Assembly (NCBI GenBank): GCA_963830205.1
Contig: CAWHLP010000033.1
Span: 1-64,000, forward strand
DNA: 64,000 nt
DNA from: CAVSRC01 sp963830205
Lineage (GTDB): Bacteria > Pseudomonadota > Alphaproteobacteria > Rhizobiales > Kaistiaceae
Direction of reading: 5' to 3'
Below the pieces are notes generated by a model. That model searched no databases, was not told where the DNA came from, and saw only the letters and a list, made by a program, of their open reading frames with translations. A program made the translations under genes and the position numbers. Shown in pieces: positions 8,557-16,757 of the stretch (its first letter is position 1; each line of letters opens with the position of its first letter).

Positions 8557-9771
8557 ATGAAGATCGCGCGTGTCGAGAGCTTCCTGTTCAATCCCGGAAG
8601 CACCCGAAACCTGCTTTTCTGCCGCATCGAGACTGACTCTGGCCTCTATGGCTGGGGCGAGGCCTATGTCACCGCTGAAAAGGAAAAGGCGGTAGATGAA
8701 TATCTGCGTGCCATGGCGCCGCATCTGATTGGACGCTCGCCCTATCAGATTCGCCATACTGGTCAGGTCTTCTTCGACGACTTCGTCATCCGCCGCTCGT
8801 CGCTTGGCTTCTTCTCGGCATGGAGTGCCGTCGAGATGGCGCTGTGGGACATCGTCGGCAAGAAGGCAGGTCTGCCCTTGCATGTCCTGCTCGGTGGTGC
8901 CTCGCGCGAACGCGTGCGCGTCTATGCCAACGGCTGGGCCGACGAGCCAGGAACGCTGGACCAGAACATCGAGCGGGCCTTGAAGGTCAAGGAACTCGGC
9001 TATACCGCGCTCAAGTTCGATCCCTTGCCGGGGCCGTGGAGGACCTTCATCCACCGTCAGGACGAGGATTTCGCCGTCGACTATGTGCGCCGGATGCGCG
9101 ACGCGCTGGGGCCGGAGATGGAGATCCTCATAGAGGTCCACCGGCGCCTCGCTCCGCAGCATGCCATTCGCTTGGGACGCCGTCTGGCCGAATTCGACAT
9201 CGGCTGGTTCGAGGAGCCGTGCCTGTCGGACAATATCGAGCTCGTTGCCGAAGTGCGCCAGCGCCAGCCCATTCCGGTGGTCATCGGAGAGACGATCTAT
9301 TCCAAGGAATCCTATGTGCAGGTCTTTGAGAAGCGCGCAGCCGACATTCTGAACCCGGATATTTGCGCGATCGGCGGCATCACCGCGCTGATGGATATCG
9401 CCACCATGGCGCAACCCCATGCGGTGGCCATCTCACCGCACAACAACAACAGCACACTGGCAGGCCTTGCCGCGACCGTGCACGTGTGCGCCGTGATCCC
9501 CAACTTCACCATTGCGGAGTGCTTCATCAACCGGCTGAGCGCCTGTGACGACATCGCCCTTTCGTCGATCAAGGTCGAGGCAGGCTGGGCGGAGCTGCCG
9601 CAGGAGCCTGGGCTGGGCATCGACATCGACGTCGAACGGATGCGCAGGTCGCCCTATCGGGAGTATCCGGCCAAAGGGCTGCGTCAGTACTGGGAGGAAT
9701 TCCCGCGCAAGAACTACCGCATTCCTGGCATCATGCAGGGCGCGGGCGGGGTGTCGCGCGAGAACGTCTAG
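8557..9771 (+). CDS. Mandelate racemase/galactonate dehydratase-type enolase superfamily enzyme
   Basis: A 404-residue sugar-acid dehydratase candidate with an enolase N-terminal cap and a C-terminal barrel. Metal-ligand positions read Glu193 (in LIEVH), Glu219 (in FEEP) and Glu245 (in GETI), with His195 and His295 (in SPHN) placed as the acid/base pair of the galactonate-dehydratase clade. The first ligand is Glu where the paralogues in this window have Asp. The start at 8557 follows GGAGGG. Such enzymes remove water from aldonates to give 2-keto-3-deoxy acids, consistent with the upstream UxuA-like gene and sugar importer. The substrate cannot be fixed from sequence. Confidence 0.88.
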   Translation: MKIARVESFLFNPGSTRNLLFCRIETDSGLYGWGEAYVTAEKEKAVDEYLRAMAPHLIGRSPYQIRHTGQVFFDDFVIRRSSLGFFSAWSAVEMALWDIVGKKAGLPLHVLLGGASRERVRVYANGWADEPGTLDQNIERALKVKELGYTALKFDPLPGPWRTFIHRQDEDFAVDYVRRMRDALGPEMEILIEVHRRLAPQHAIRLGRRLAEFDIGWFEEPCLSDNIELVAEVRQRQPIPVVIGETIYSKESYVQVFEKRAADILNPDICAIGGITALMDIATMAQPHAVAISPHNNNSTLAGLAATVHVCAVIPNFTIAECFINRLSACDDIALSSIKVEAGWAELPQEPGLGIDIDVERMRRSPYREYPAKGLRQYWEEFPRKNYRIPGIMQGAGGVSRENV

Positions 9772-9805
9772 CAAGTGATTGATCTTGCTGACTTGATACA
9801 CTCCG

Positions 9806-10027
9806 CCCCTGGTGCGGCACCTTGGCCTTGAGGCGCTGGCCGCGCGGTGCCCGGCCTCTCAGTGGTGCCATCTTGGTCTTGGTCCACGTCTCGTCGATGA
9901 AGACCAGGCGGGCGGGATCGATGCGGTCCTGATAGGTCGTCCATTGCGCCCGCCGGCGGGCGATGTCGGGCCTCCTCGCCTTCCCGACGCTTGCGCTCAG
10001 CGATCGCAAGAATTGGCGATATGGCGG
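9806..10027 (-). mobile_element. IS630-family transposase remnant
   Basis: Read on the minus strand this segment encodes roughly 74 residues with the IS630/Tc1-like core: RPDIARRRAQW, then LVFIDETWTKTKMAPLRG and AKVPHQG. The FIDE aspartate is the first catalytic residue of the DDE triad; the other two are absent because the sequence stops matching soon after. No start codon, complete reading frame or terminal inverted repeat is visible, so it is a dead internal fragment. It begins just after the enolase gene and abuts a phage remnant, marking a recombination scar. Boundaries are approximate. Confidence 0.75.
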
Positions 10028-10070
10028 GATCCAAGTCGGGCCTTCCGAGTGCTGTGCACAGGTCGACGCG

Positions 10071-10370
10071 GGCAAACCCAAGCCGACGCGTCTCAAGGTG
10101 ATTACCGGCAATCCCGGCAAGAGGCCGCTGAACCTCGACGAGCCGACACCTGAGCCCGCGGTCCCCGATTGTCCGCCGGAACTGAGCCCCGCTGCCCAGA
10201 CTGAATGGCAACGCTTGGCCGGCGAATTCGGCAAGCTGCGCGTCCTCACCAACCTCGGCCGCGGGGCGCTGGCCACCTATTGCAGCGCCTATGCCCTCTG
10301 GGCCGAAGCCGTCATGGCCATCCAGAAGTTCGGCGTCATGGTCAAATCGCCGACCCGAGGCAAAAGCCGA
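10071..10370 (+). pseudogene. Phage terminase small subunit (P27 family) remnant
   Basis: About 100 codons match the P27-type terminase small subunit: it opens with GKPKPTRLKVITGNPGKRPL, followed by a Pro/Glu-rich linker, a CPPEL segment, and an LATYCSAYALWAEAV helix leading to FGVMVKSP. The normal N-terminus (usually a few residues before KPKPT) is replaced by unrelated sequence and the C-terminal quarter is missing after the KSP motif. In phage this protein recognises DNA for packaging. No other phage gene is seen, so only a fragment of an old prophage remains, wedged between the IS630 remnant and the GGDEF-EAL gene. Confidence 0.7.
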
Positions 10371-10430
10371 AGTCCGCAAAACTCCGATCTTCGTATCAGA
10401 TTGGCCCGAAGGACACCTTGTGGCCCGAAT

Positions 10431-13112
10431 TTAGGTCTGCCTGCGCGTTTTTAGGCCAGCAAGCTCGGCCGCTTCGGCCGCAGGCAGCGCCTTCGAAAAG
10501 TAATATCCCTGACCATATTCGCCACCGCTCTGCACGATCTGATTCATTGTTTGGACGTGCTCGATGCCCTCGGCGATCGTCGGCAATCCAAGGCTCTTCG
10601 CCAAGTCGATCACCGAACGCACAATCTTGGCGCTCTCGACATCGGTTTCCATCGACATCACGAACGAGCGGTCGATCTTGATCTTGTCGAAACGAAGCTC
10701 GCGGAGATTGTAGAGATTGGAATAGCCCGTACCGAAGTCGTCGAGCGATATTTTGATGCCGAGCTCCTGAAGGCCGACGAGGGCAGCCCGCGCTGAGGGA
10801 AGATCGCCCACCAGGGCCGACTCGGTAATCTCGACTTCGAGGCGTTCTGGCGGAAACGCCGTTTCCGACAAGATGGCAAGTATCTTTGCGGTCAAGAGAG
10901 GATCGCCAAGGTGCTTTGGCGAGACATTGAGGGCGATCGTGATCTCCGGTGACCAGGTCCGCGCGTCGAGACAGGCCCGCCGCAGGAGCGAATAGGTCAT
11001 CTCCGCGATCAGGCCGAGCTTCTCCACAACCGGGATGAAGAGTTCTGGCTGGATGTCGCCTCGCGTCGGATGATGCCAGCGCGCCAGGATCTCAAAACCA
11101 ACCAGGCGCTTTTCGGCCAATAGCATCAGGGGCTGATAGTGCGGTTGGATGTCCTCGTTCGCGACTGCCGAGCGAACGTCTTCCTCCAGTGCCAGACGGG
11201 CTCGCAGAGTGTCCTCCATGCTTCGCTGGAAGAAACTATACGTGCCTCGGCCTCTTTCTTTGGCGCGGTACATCGCCATGTCGGCGGCGCGAAGCAGCGT
11301 TTCCGGATCAGTCCCGTCCATGGGACAGATAGCGATCCCGATGCTGGTGCCGACATCGACAAATCGTGGACCAATGCTGATCGGGCGCCCGACACCCGCA
11401 ATGATCCGATCTGCCAGCAAAGCTGCAGCGGCGGTGGGTTCTTCACCCTCATTGCAGTGCATGATCAGGGCGAATTCGTCGCCTCCCAGGCGCGCCACCA
11501 TGTCCCCCGCCCTGACCACCGCGCCAATCCGGGTCGCGACTTCGCGCAGGACATCATCGCCGGCCTGATGACCGTAGACATCGTTGACCGGCTTGAACCG
11601 ATCGAGGTCGAGGCCCAGAACCGCAAACTTCGCGCCACCGCGACCGGCCTGCTGTCTCGCGGCTTCGAGCACTTCGGCAAAAACGCGTCGGTTGGGCAAC
11701 CCGGTAAGGGCGTCGTGCCGGGCCAGCGACAGCGCGAGATTTTGGGCGGCCTCAGCCGCCTCATGCGCCTTTTCAAGCGCGGCAACATGCTTTCGATAGG
11801 TCTGCTCCTTTTCCTCAGCCGCTTGCGCTTCGGCCTCCTTGAGGCTGGTAATGTCGGTGTCCGTGCCGATGATCCGCGCGACGCTGCCGTCGGGATTCCA
11901 TTCGACCGCCTTGCCTCGGCTCAGAATCCAGATGTAATGCCCATCCCGGTGCCGCTCGCGATACTCGAATGAATTCTGGGCTAATTCGCCGGAATTCTGC
12001 CGATTTGCCTGGTCGACAATGCGCGCACGATCGTCTGGGTGAACGCGCGCCAGCCACGCATCGCGCGACGCATCGATGGTCTCATCCAGACCGAAGCCGC
12101 GCATCTGCCGCCACATGCGCGAGTAGAAGGCTTTGCCGTGCTTCAGGTCGTGGTCCCAGACACCTTGGCCGGCGCCTTCGAGCGCGAAGTTCCAGCGGCT
12201 CTCGCTCTCGGCAAGAGCAGCCTCGACGCGCCTTCGTTCGCTTATGTTGCGGCTGACGCCGACGATGCCGATGACCTCGTTCTGCTCGTTGCGCAATGGC
12301 ACCTTCGACGTCGATAGCCACTTCTTGTTGCCAGAGACGTCGACGACGTATTCTTCAATGTCGAGGAGCGGTTCGCCGGAGCTGATCACTTTCTGCTCGT
12401 CGTCGAAGAACTTTTGGGCAAGTTCCGCCCAGTGGAGTTCGAAGTCTGTCTTGCCGATCAGATCTTCCGGCTGCAGACCGAGGTCCGCGGCTACGGCCCG
12501 ATTGACGACGATGAAGCGACTGGCGGTATCCTTGACGAACAGGTAATCCGGCACCTGGTCGATCATGGACCGGAACAAGGCACGCTCGGCTTTCCAGGCC
12601 AGTTCAGCACGTTTGCGCTCGGTGATGTCCCGCGCCACGCCGATCAGCCCGATGATCTCGCCGTGATCGTCTCTCATCGGCAGCTTTGTCGTCCGCAGCC
12701 ACTTGGGCGCGCCGGCCTCGTCTATCCGGTTCACTTCCATGTCGATCATCGGCGTTCCGGATGCGATGACCTTCTGCTCGATGTCACGGAACCCCTGCGC
12801 TACGTCCGGCGGAAACAGATCGAAGTCGGTCTTGCCGATCAGGTCCTCCGACCGCTCCACGCCGATGTCTCGCGCGACCGCATCATTGGCTGTGAGGAAC
12901 CGCCCCGTGGTGTCCTTGGCGTAGATCAGTTCGGGGAACTGGTTGATAATGGCGCGGAGCATGAAGCGCTCGACTTGCCGGTCCGGCCCCGAGGCCAACC
13001 GCGCTCCGATGTCTGCCTGCACTTGCGCATTGGCCGAGACGAGGCGGCCCAACTGGATGCCGACTTCGTCGACAGGGGCTTTGTCCGGTCGTTTCGGCCG
13101 ATGCTTAACCAT
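10431..13112 (-). CDS. PAS-PAS-PAS-GGDEF-EAL cyclic-di-GMP turnover protein
   Basis: An 893-residue cytoplasmic signalling protein. Three PAS domains occupy about residues 45-440, the first two with closely similar sequence (IGKTDFDLFPPD and IGKTDFELHWAE). A short coiled linker leads to a GGDEF domain with an intact RLGGDEFAL active site and an RAGD product-inhibition site five residues before it. The EAL domain has GFEILARW (EIL instead of EAL), DDFGTGYSNL, IAEGIE and QGYYFSKALP. Both synthesis and hydrolysis of cyclic di-GMP are plausible; domains like this often have one dominant activity. There are no membrane segments, so the PAS domains probably sense a cytoplasmic signal. GAGG lies 8 bases before the start. 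Confidence 0.93.
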   Translation of the reverse strand: MVKHRPKRPDKAPVDEVGIQLGRLVSANAQVQADIGARLASGPDRQVERFMLRAIINQFPELIYAKDTTGRFLTANDAVARDIGVERSEDLIGKTDFDLFPPDVAQGFRDIEQKVIASGTPMIDMEVNRIDEAGAPKWLRTTKLPMRDDHGEIIGLIGVARDITERKRAELAWKAERALFRSMIDQVPDYLFVKDTASRFIVVNRAVAADLGLQPEDLIGKTDFELHWAELAQKFFDDEQKVISSGEPLLDIEEYVVDVSGNKKWLSTSKVPLRNEQNEVIGIVGVSRNISERRRVEAALAESESRWNFALEGAGQGVWDHDLKHGKAFYSRMWRQMRGFGLDETIDASRDAWLARVHPDDRARIVDQANRQNSGELAQNSFEYRERHRDGHYIWILSRGKAVEWNPDGSVARIIGTDTDITSLKEAEAQAAEEKEQTYRKHVAALEKAHEAAEAAQNLALSLARHDALTGLPNRRVFAEVLEAARQQAGRGGAKFAVLGLDLDRFKPVNDVYGHQAGDDVLREVATRIGAVVRAGDMVARLGGDEFALIMHCNEGEEPTAAAALLADRIIAGVGRPISIGPRFVDVGTSIGIAICPMDGTDPETLLRAADMAMYRAKERGRGTYSFFQRSMEDTLRARLALEEDVRSAVANEDIQPHYQPLMLLAEKRLVGFEILARWHHPTRGDIQPELFIPVVEKLGLIAEMTYSLLRRACLDARTWSPEITIALNVSPKHLGDPLLTAKILAILSETAFPPERLEVEITESALVGDLPSARAALVGLQELGIKISLDDFGTGYSNLYNLRELRFDKIKIDRSFVMSMETDVESAKIVRSVIDLAKSLGLPTIAEGIEHVQTMNQIVQSGGEYGQGYYFSKALPAAEAAELAGLKTRRQT

Positions 13113-13619
13113 TCCTTTCGCCTCGCTAGCCGTCCCGGCCGCACTCGCCGAGCGGCGGCATCAGCCGCTGACCCTAAACGCGCTGCCTTTCACGACGATT
13201 AATTGGCACATTTCGCGCAAAAGCCCGCGACACCCATTGGTTTGACCAAGTGCGAGTTCGTGGTCGGTCCGCTCCGCCCGCGATTCTACTAGGGCCCAGC
13301 GCGAGGCCGTCACATGACAACACCGGACCCTACTCCGCGCTGTGATCCTCACGGACGACCGCGGGCCCGACGCGATCGAGCATGGTGACGATAGCTCGGG
13401 AATAGGCATCGAACACGTCGACCACGAATTGGTTCCGATCCCGTCATCGTGTGACGGGGCGGAGCGGTGAGTAACGTCACGGTCTGGTGTAGCTGGTCGC
13501 AGCCTACGAGTTGCGATCGCGTTGTCGCCAACGTTTCGCAACTCGGCGGTGTGTCTTCTCCCTTGATACTTGGCTGGCGCTTGCCATATCGCGACTCGGC
13601 GCTGTTTCGAGGGGCCCGA
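13113..13619. other. Non-coding stretch, no gene recognised
   Basis: This 507-bp gap separates the GGDEF-EAL gene from a small DUF6522-type gene. Open frames exist on both strands but none resembles a protein I recognise and the longest on the minus strand is antisense to the small gene. It must hold the promoter for the GGDEF-EAL gene near its left edge. I see no repeats or strong hairpins. Confidence 0.5.
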
Positions 13620-13898
13620 GTGACGTCTCCGCACGATATCGAGATAACCGATGGGACGTTCCACGTCGAAGCCGCGGTCATTGCAGCTGGCCTGGAAGTC
13701 CAAGCCGATCGCGTGCTGGGGTTGCTTCGCTCGGGCGAGATCACCTCGACGAGCGAACATGGCGTCGGTGCTGACGCCGGTTTCCACCGGCTGACGTTTT
13801 ATCACGGCACCCGCCGCTTCCGCGTCATCATCGATGAGGCCGGGCGGATCATCCGGCAGTCGACGGTGAATTTCGGCGCGCTCGGCCGGCCGCGTTAA
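13620..13898 (+). CDS. Small DUF6522-like protein
   Basis: A 92-residue protein whose core (DIEITDGTFHVEAAVIAAGL, then a LLRSGEITS strand, a GVGADAGFHRLTF strand and IIDEAGRIIRQS) matches what I recall of the DUF6522 family, found in alpha- and betaproteobacteria, often beside respiratory genes. No function is known. I place the start at GTG 13620, which has GAGGGG five bases upstream and begins exactly where the family sequence begins; the longer frame from 13467 adds unrelated residues. There is no signal peptide. The family name is from memory and should be checked by profile search. Confidence 0.6.
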   Translation: MTSPHDIEITDGTFHVEAAVIAAGLEVQADRVLGLLRSGEITSTSEHGVGADAGFHRLTFYHGTRRFRVIIDEAGRIIRQSTVNFGALGRPR

Positions 13899-14021
13899 GT
13901 GCGGTTTGATGCCATTCATGACCGACCCACAGGCGGGAATCGGCCAAGCTGTCGCGTCCCCGGTTGTTGCCGCGGCCCCATCCAGCCGCCATTATCCCAC
14001 GTCGAAGCTTGGGAGGTGCCA

Positions 14022-14426
14022 ATGGCTACGGTCCAGATCCGCTATATCGTCGATGATATCGATGCTGCCATTGCCTTCTATTCGGGACAGCTTGGGTTCA
14101 CGCTCGAAATGCACCCCGCCCCGCCCTTTGCGATGCTTTCGCGAGGTGATCTTCGTCTGGTCCTCAGCGCGCCAAATCCGTCTGGTGGAGGCGGTCAACC
14201 GATGCCGGACGGGACGGCGCAAAAACCGGGTGGCTGGAATCGCTTTGCGATCGAGGTTGCCGACCTTGAAGCGATCGTTGAACGACTTCGCGCGAGCGGA
14301 GTTCGCTTTCGGAATGAGATCGTCACCGGCGTCGGCGGAAAGCAGATCATAGCGGAAGATCCGTCCGGCAATCCGGTCGAATTGTTCGAGCCGGTTCGCG
14401 CCGAGGCGCGGCTCGATCGGCGATGA
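14022..14426 (+). CDS. VOC family protein (glyoxalase/antibiotic-resistance type)
   Basis: A 134-residue single VOC domain pair opening with IRYIVDDIDAAIAFYSGQLGF and closing with AEDPSGNPVELFEP. The ATG at 14022 follows GGGAGG at ideal spacing. The usual first metal histidine is replaced by a tyrosine (RYIV), so it may not use the glyoxalase I metal site; the C-terminal Glu is kept. It differs clearly from the two VOC genes in the sugar units (615 and 31047). It appears monocistronic. The role could be detoxification or binding of a small molecule. Confidence 0.82.
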   Translation: MATVQIRYIVDDIDAAIAFYSGQLGFTLEMHPAPPFAMLSRGDLRLVLSAPNPSGGGGQPMPDGTAQKPGGWNRFAIEVADLEAIVERLRASGVRFRNEIVTGVGGKQIIAEDPSGNPVELFEPVRAEARLDRR

Positions 14427-14987
14427 TGGTCATTTGCTCCGTGGTCCCAAAAATCGCCCGTCTATACAAAGCGTATTTTGGCGGCGGCGCCCCGTCCGGC
14501 ACCCGAGCCTCTCGGATTGTTGGCTGCACTCAGACCGATGTCGTCCCGTCCGCAGCAAGACGTTGACTCTGCAGCCGGTCCACCGAGGCTGGATCGAGGA
14601 AGCTAAGACAGGTGATGTCCGAGGTCCCGCCGAAACCGGACGTGGCCGCCATGGAACTTCACATCTCAGATTGGTGCATCGCTGACATCTGAGCCGTCGG
14701 AGTGGACTTCCGCTTTGGCCCAAATTTCGGACCTAACCTGCCAACGGTCGGGCTGATCGAAACGCCCTGTGGGCACGCGCGTCTTTAGGTCGTGTCGCTC
14801 GGGTGGCATCCCCACACCGGTGTGACTTCGCCGTCGTGAGAAATCGCTCCTGTACGCATGGGGTTCTGAGGCGCATGAGGCCCGCCCGTTGATTTGGCTG
14901 GTCCCACAGCCCATGGCCTCCGGAGCGCAATTCAGCTGCCCCACCGGTTGGAACAAAATTCCCATTTCTTGCCAGATACTTGGCTAC
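14427..14987. other. Non-coding stretch left of the recombinase, no gene recognised
   Basis: No frame in this 561-bp stretch resembles a known protein on either strand, and short open frames lack ribosome-binding sites. Together with the disrupted recombinase to the right and phage/IS remnants to the left, it looks like decayed accessory DNA. Confidence 0.5.
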
Positions 14988-15021
14988 GTACAAGACGCAA
15001 ACGGTGGTATGCGTTTTGTAC
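14988..15021. repeat. 34-bp inverted repeat before the recombinase, possible recombinase site
   Basis: GTACAAGACGC (14988-14998) and GCGTTTTGTAC (15011-15021) are inverted copies with one mismatch and a 12-bp spacer, 34 bp in all. It ends 23 bp before the recombinase ATG. Serine resolvases bind paired 12-bp arms in subsites of about 25-34 bp placed just upstream of their own gene, so this is a candidate res subsite or autoregulatory operator. The gene it serves is broken, so it may be a relic. Confidence 0.45.
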
Positions 15022-15044
15022 AAACGGCCACTGAGTTTGTCGCG

Positions 15045-15743
15045 ATGCAACAAGCCATTGCCTATTACCGCGTCTCCACCGCCCGCCAGGGCCGATCCGG
15101 GCTCGGCATAGGCTCAGCGGGATACCGTGACCCGCTTTGCCGCCGCCGAAGGCTTCGAGCTGACCCGCCGAGTTCATCGAGGTCGAGCCCGGCAAGGGAA
15201 GTGATGCCCTCGACCGAAGGCCCAAGCTGGCGGCAGCGTTGGCCACAGGGCGGCAGAAGAAATGCCCGGTCATTAGTGGCCAAGCTCGATCGGCTTTCCC
15301 GCGACGTAGCGTTCATATCGGGCCTGATGGCCCAACGTGTGCCATTCATCGTCGCGGAACTGGGCAGAGATGCCGATCCCTTCATGCTGCACCTCTACGC
15401 TGCACTGGCGGAGAAGGAGCGCCGTCTGATCTCGGAGCGCACCAAGGCAGCGCTGGCGGCGAGGAAGGCTCATGGTGCGAGGCTGGGCAACCGCCGCAAT
15501 GCGGCCGAGGCCGCCGCAGCGGGGCGTCGGGCGATCACGGAAGAGGCGGAAGCGTTCGCAGCCAATGTCCTTCCGATCGTCAATTCGTTGCGAGCAGCCG
15601 GCGTGACCGATTTGCGTGGACTAGCCGGTGCCCTCAATGACCGCGGCGTTCGCACGGCTCGCGGCGAGCGCTGGCACGTCTCCAACGTCCGCAATCTCTT
15701 TCGGCGGTCAGCCTTCTATAGGCGCGAAATTCGGTTGGATTGA
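15045..15743 (+). pseudogene. Serine recombinase/resolvase, disrupted by three frameshifts
   Basis: The start MQQAIAYYRVSTARQGRSGL and the stretch AKLDRLSRDVAFISGL with EKERRLISERTKAALAARKA are those of an N-terminal resolvase domain with its catalytic Tyr-Arg-x-Ser entry, followed by a C-terminal recombinase helix-turn-helix region. Between them the frame is broken: AQRDTVTRFAAAEGFELT reads in the next frame from about 15112, AEFIEVEPGKGSDALDRRPK in the third frame from 15167, and VAKLDRL returns to the first frame from about 15276. The three shifts cancel, so an open frame persists but encodes about 55 wrong residues across the catalytic domain. It is almost certainly inactive unless these are sequencing errors. 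Confidence 0.8.
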
Positions 15744-15845
15744 TGTCCTCCATGCCTTGGCCTCAGCCGGCGGACCTCCGGCACAGGTGCTGATCGACTT
15801 CGAGCGTCAGCGCTTGGAGTCTCACTCAGAGTCCCGACAACACAA

Positions 15846-16757
15846 TTACCAAAGCTGGGTTGCAAGTCTGTGAGCAAGCAGCACTGCGCCTTCGACCGGT
15901 GCGGCGGTCAGAACGTGGACCTCGAGGTCGGGATTGGTCTCCGTGAGGTGGTCGCAAAACGCATCGAGCAGGCGCTGCTGGTTGACGATGACGCTGCCTG
16001 CGACGACGACGTCCTTGCCAACCGCGCCGCGAGTGCGAAGGCGGGTCACGAGGTCGGCCAGGGCGTCCGCACCCTCGGCGATCACCGCGGCGGCAAGCGC
16101 CGAGCCGGCTTCGGCCGCGGCAAAGACCGCGGCGGCGTGGGGTGCCCAGTTCTGGATGGTCGGATTGTCGTTGACGGCCCGCGTCAGCCGCTCCGCGTCG
16201 GCGACTCCGAAATCGCGGATGAGAGCACCGAGAAGGCCGTCGTCGGGCCTGCCCGCATCATTGGCGCGGAGTGCCGTGCGGGTGGCATCACGGACGAGCC
16301 CCGAAGCGCTGCCCTCGTCGCCGATGACCCAGCCCCAGCCCCCGGCGGTGAGGAAGGTGCCAGCCGCGTCCGTCCCCACCACGATCGCACCGGTGCCGGC
16401 GATGACCCCGATGCCTTCGGACAGACCAGCCGCTGGCACGATCAGCATCGCATCGTTGGATGCGGTCGGCCGGTAGCCGAGCGCAGCAAGCGCAGCTTCC
16501 AGCGCATGGGCGGTCTCGGCCCGGTTGATGCCCTGGGCGCCGACCGCCAGTGCGTCGACCGCCGCGCCGTGCGGCGCGTGCGCCGCGATGCGGCGAGCGA
16601 TCCATGCGGCCGCTTCGCTCGCCGGCTCTGCTTCCCAGCCGAGGCTCGGCCGGGCCACATCCACCAGCCGGCGGCCGTCGCGGGATTCGATGACGAGGTG
16701 TGCCTTGGTGGCGCCGATGTCGAGGGCGGCGATGAGGTTGGCCATGGTTGCCGTCAC
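15846..16757 (-). CDS. BadF/BcrA-type ATPase family sugar kinase (N-acetylglucosamine kinase-like)
   Basis: A 303-residue ASKHA-fold kinase. ATP-binding landmarks are the N-terminal ALDIGATKAHLVIE phosphate-1 loop, IGVIAGTGAIVVG with GGWGWVIGDEGSA near residues 120-150, and KDVVVAGSVIVNQQ near 255. The GDEGS motif is typical of N-acetylglucosamine/N-acetylmuramate-type kinases in this family. It starts with GTG at 16757 overlapping the stop of the SIS gene (GTGA); an in-frame ATG at 16745 is an alternative. Position after an SIS protein, a GntR regulator and an oxidoreductase suggests it phosphorylates the incoming amino sugar. Its 3' end abuts the decayed recombinase strip. Confidence 0.85.
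   Translation of the reverse strand: MTATMANLIAALDIGATKAHLVIESRDGRRLVDVARPSLGWEAEPASEAAAWIARRIAAHAPHGAAVDALAVGAQGINRAETAHALEAALAALGYRPTASNDAMLIVPAAGLSEGIGVIAGTGAIVVGTDAAGTFLTAGGWGWVIGDEGSASGLVRDATRTALRANDAGRPDDGLLGALIRDFGVADAERLTRAVNDNPTIQNWAPHAAAVFAAAEAGSALAAAVIAEGADALADLVTRLRTRGAVGKDVVVAGSVIVNQQRLLDAFCDHLTETNPDLEVHVLTAAPVEGAVLLAHRLATQLW

Noticed and set aside
9731..10379. Complete transposase gene on the minus strand
   Set aside because: Only about 70 codons match an IS630 transposase; catalytic residues after the first Asp and both terminal repeats are missing, and the rest of the frame is antisense to the terminase remnant.
13161..13919. A 252-codon minus-strand open frame opposite the DUF6522-like gene
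   Set aside because: It has no family resemblance, lacks a ribosome-binding site, and the plus-strand frame has a clear start, family-like strands and compact length.
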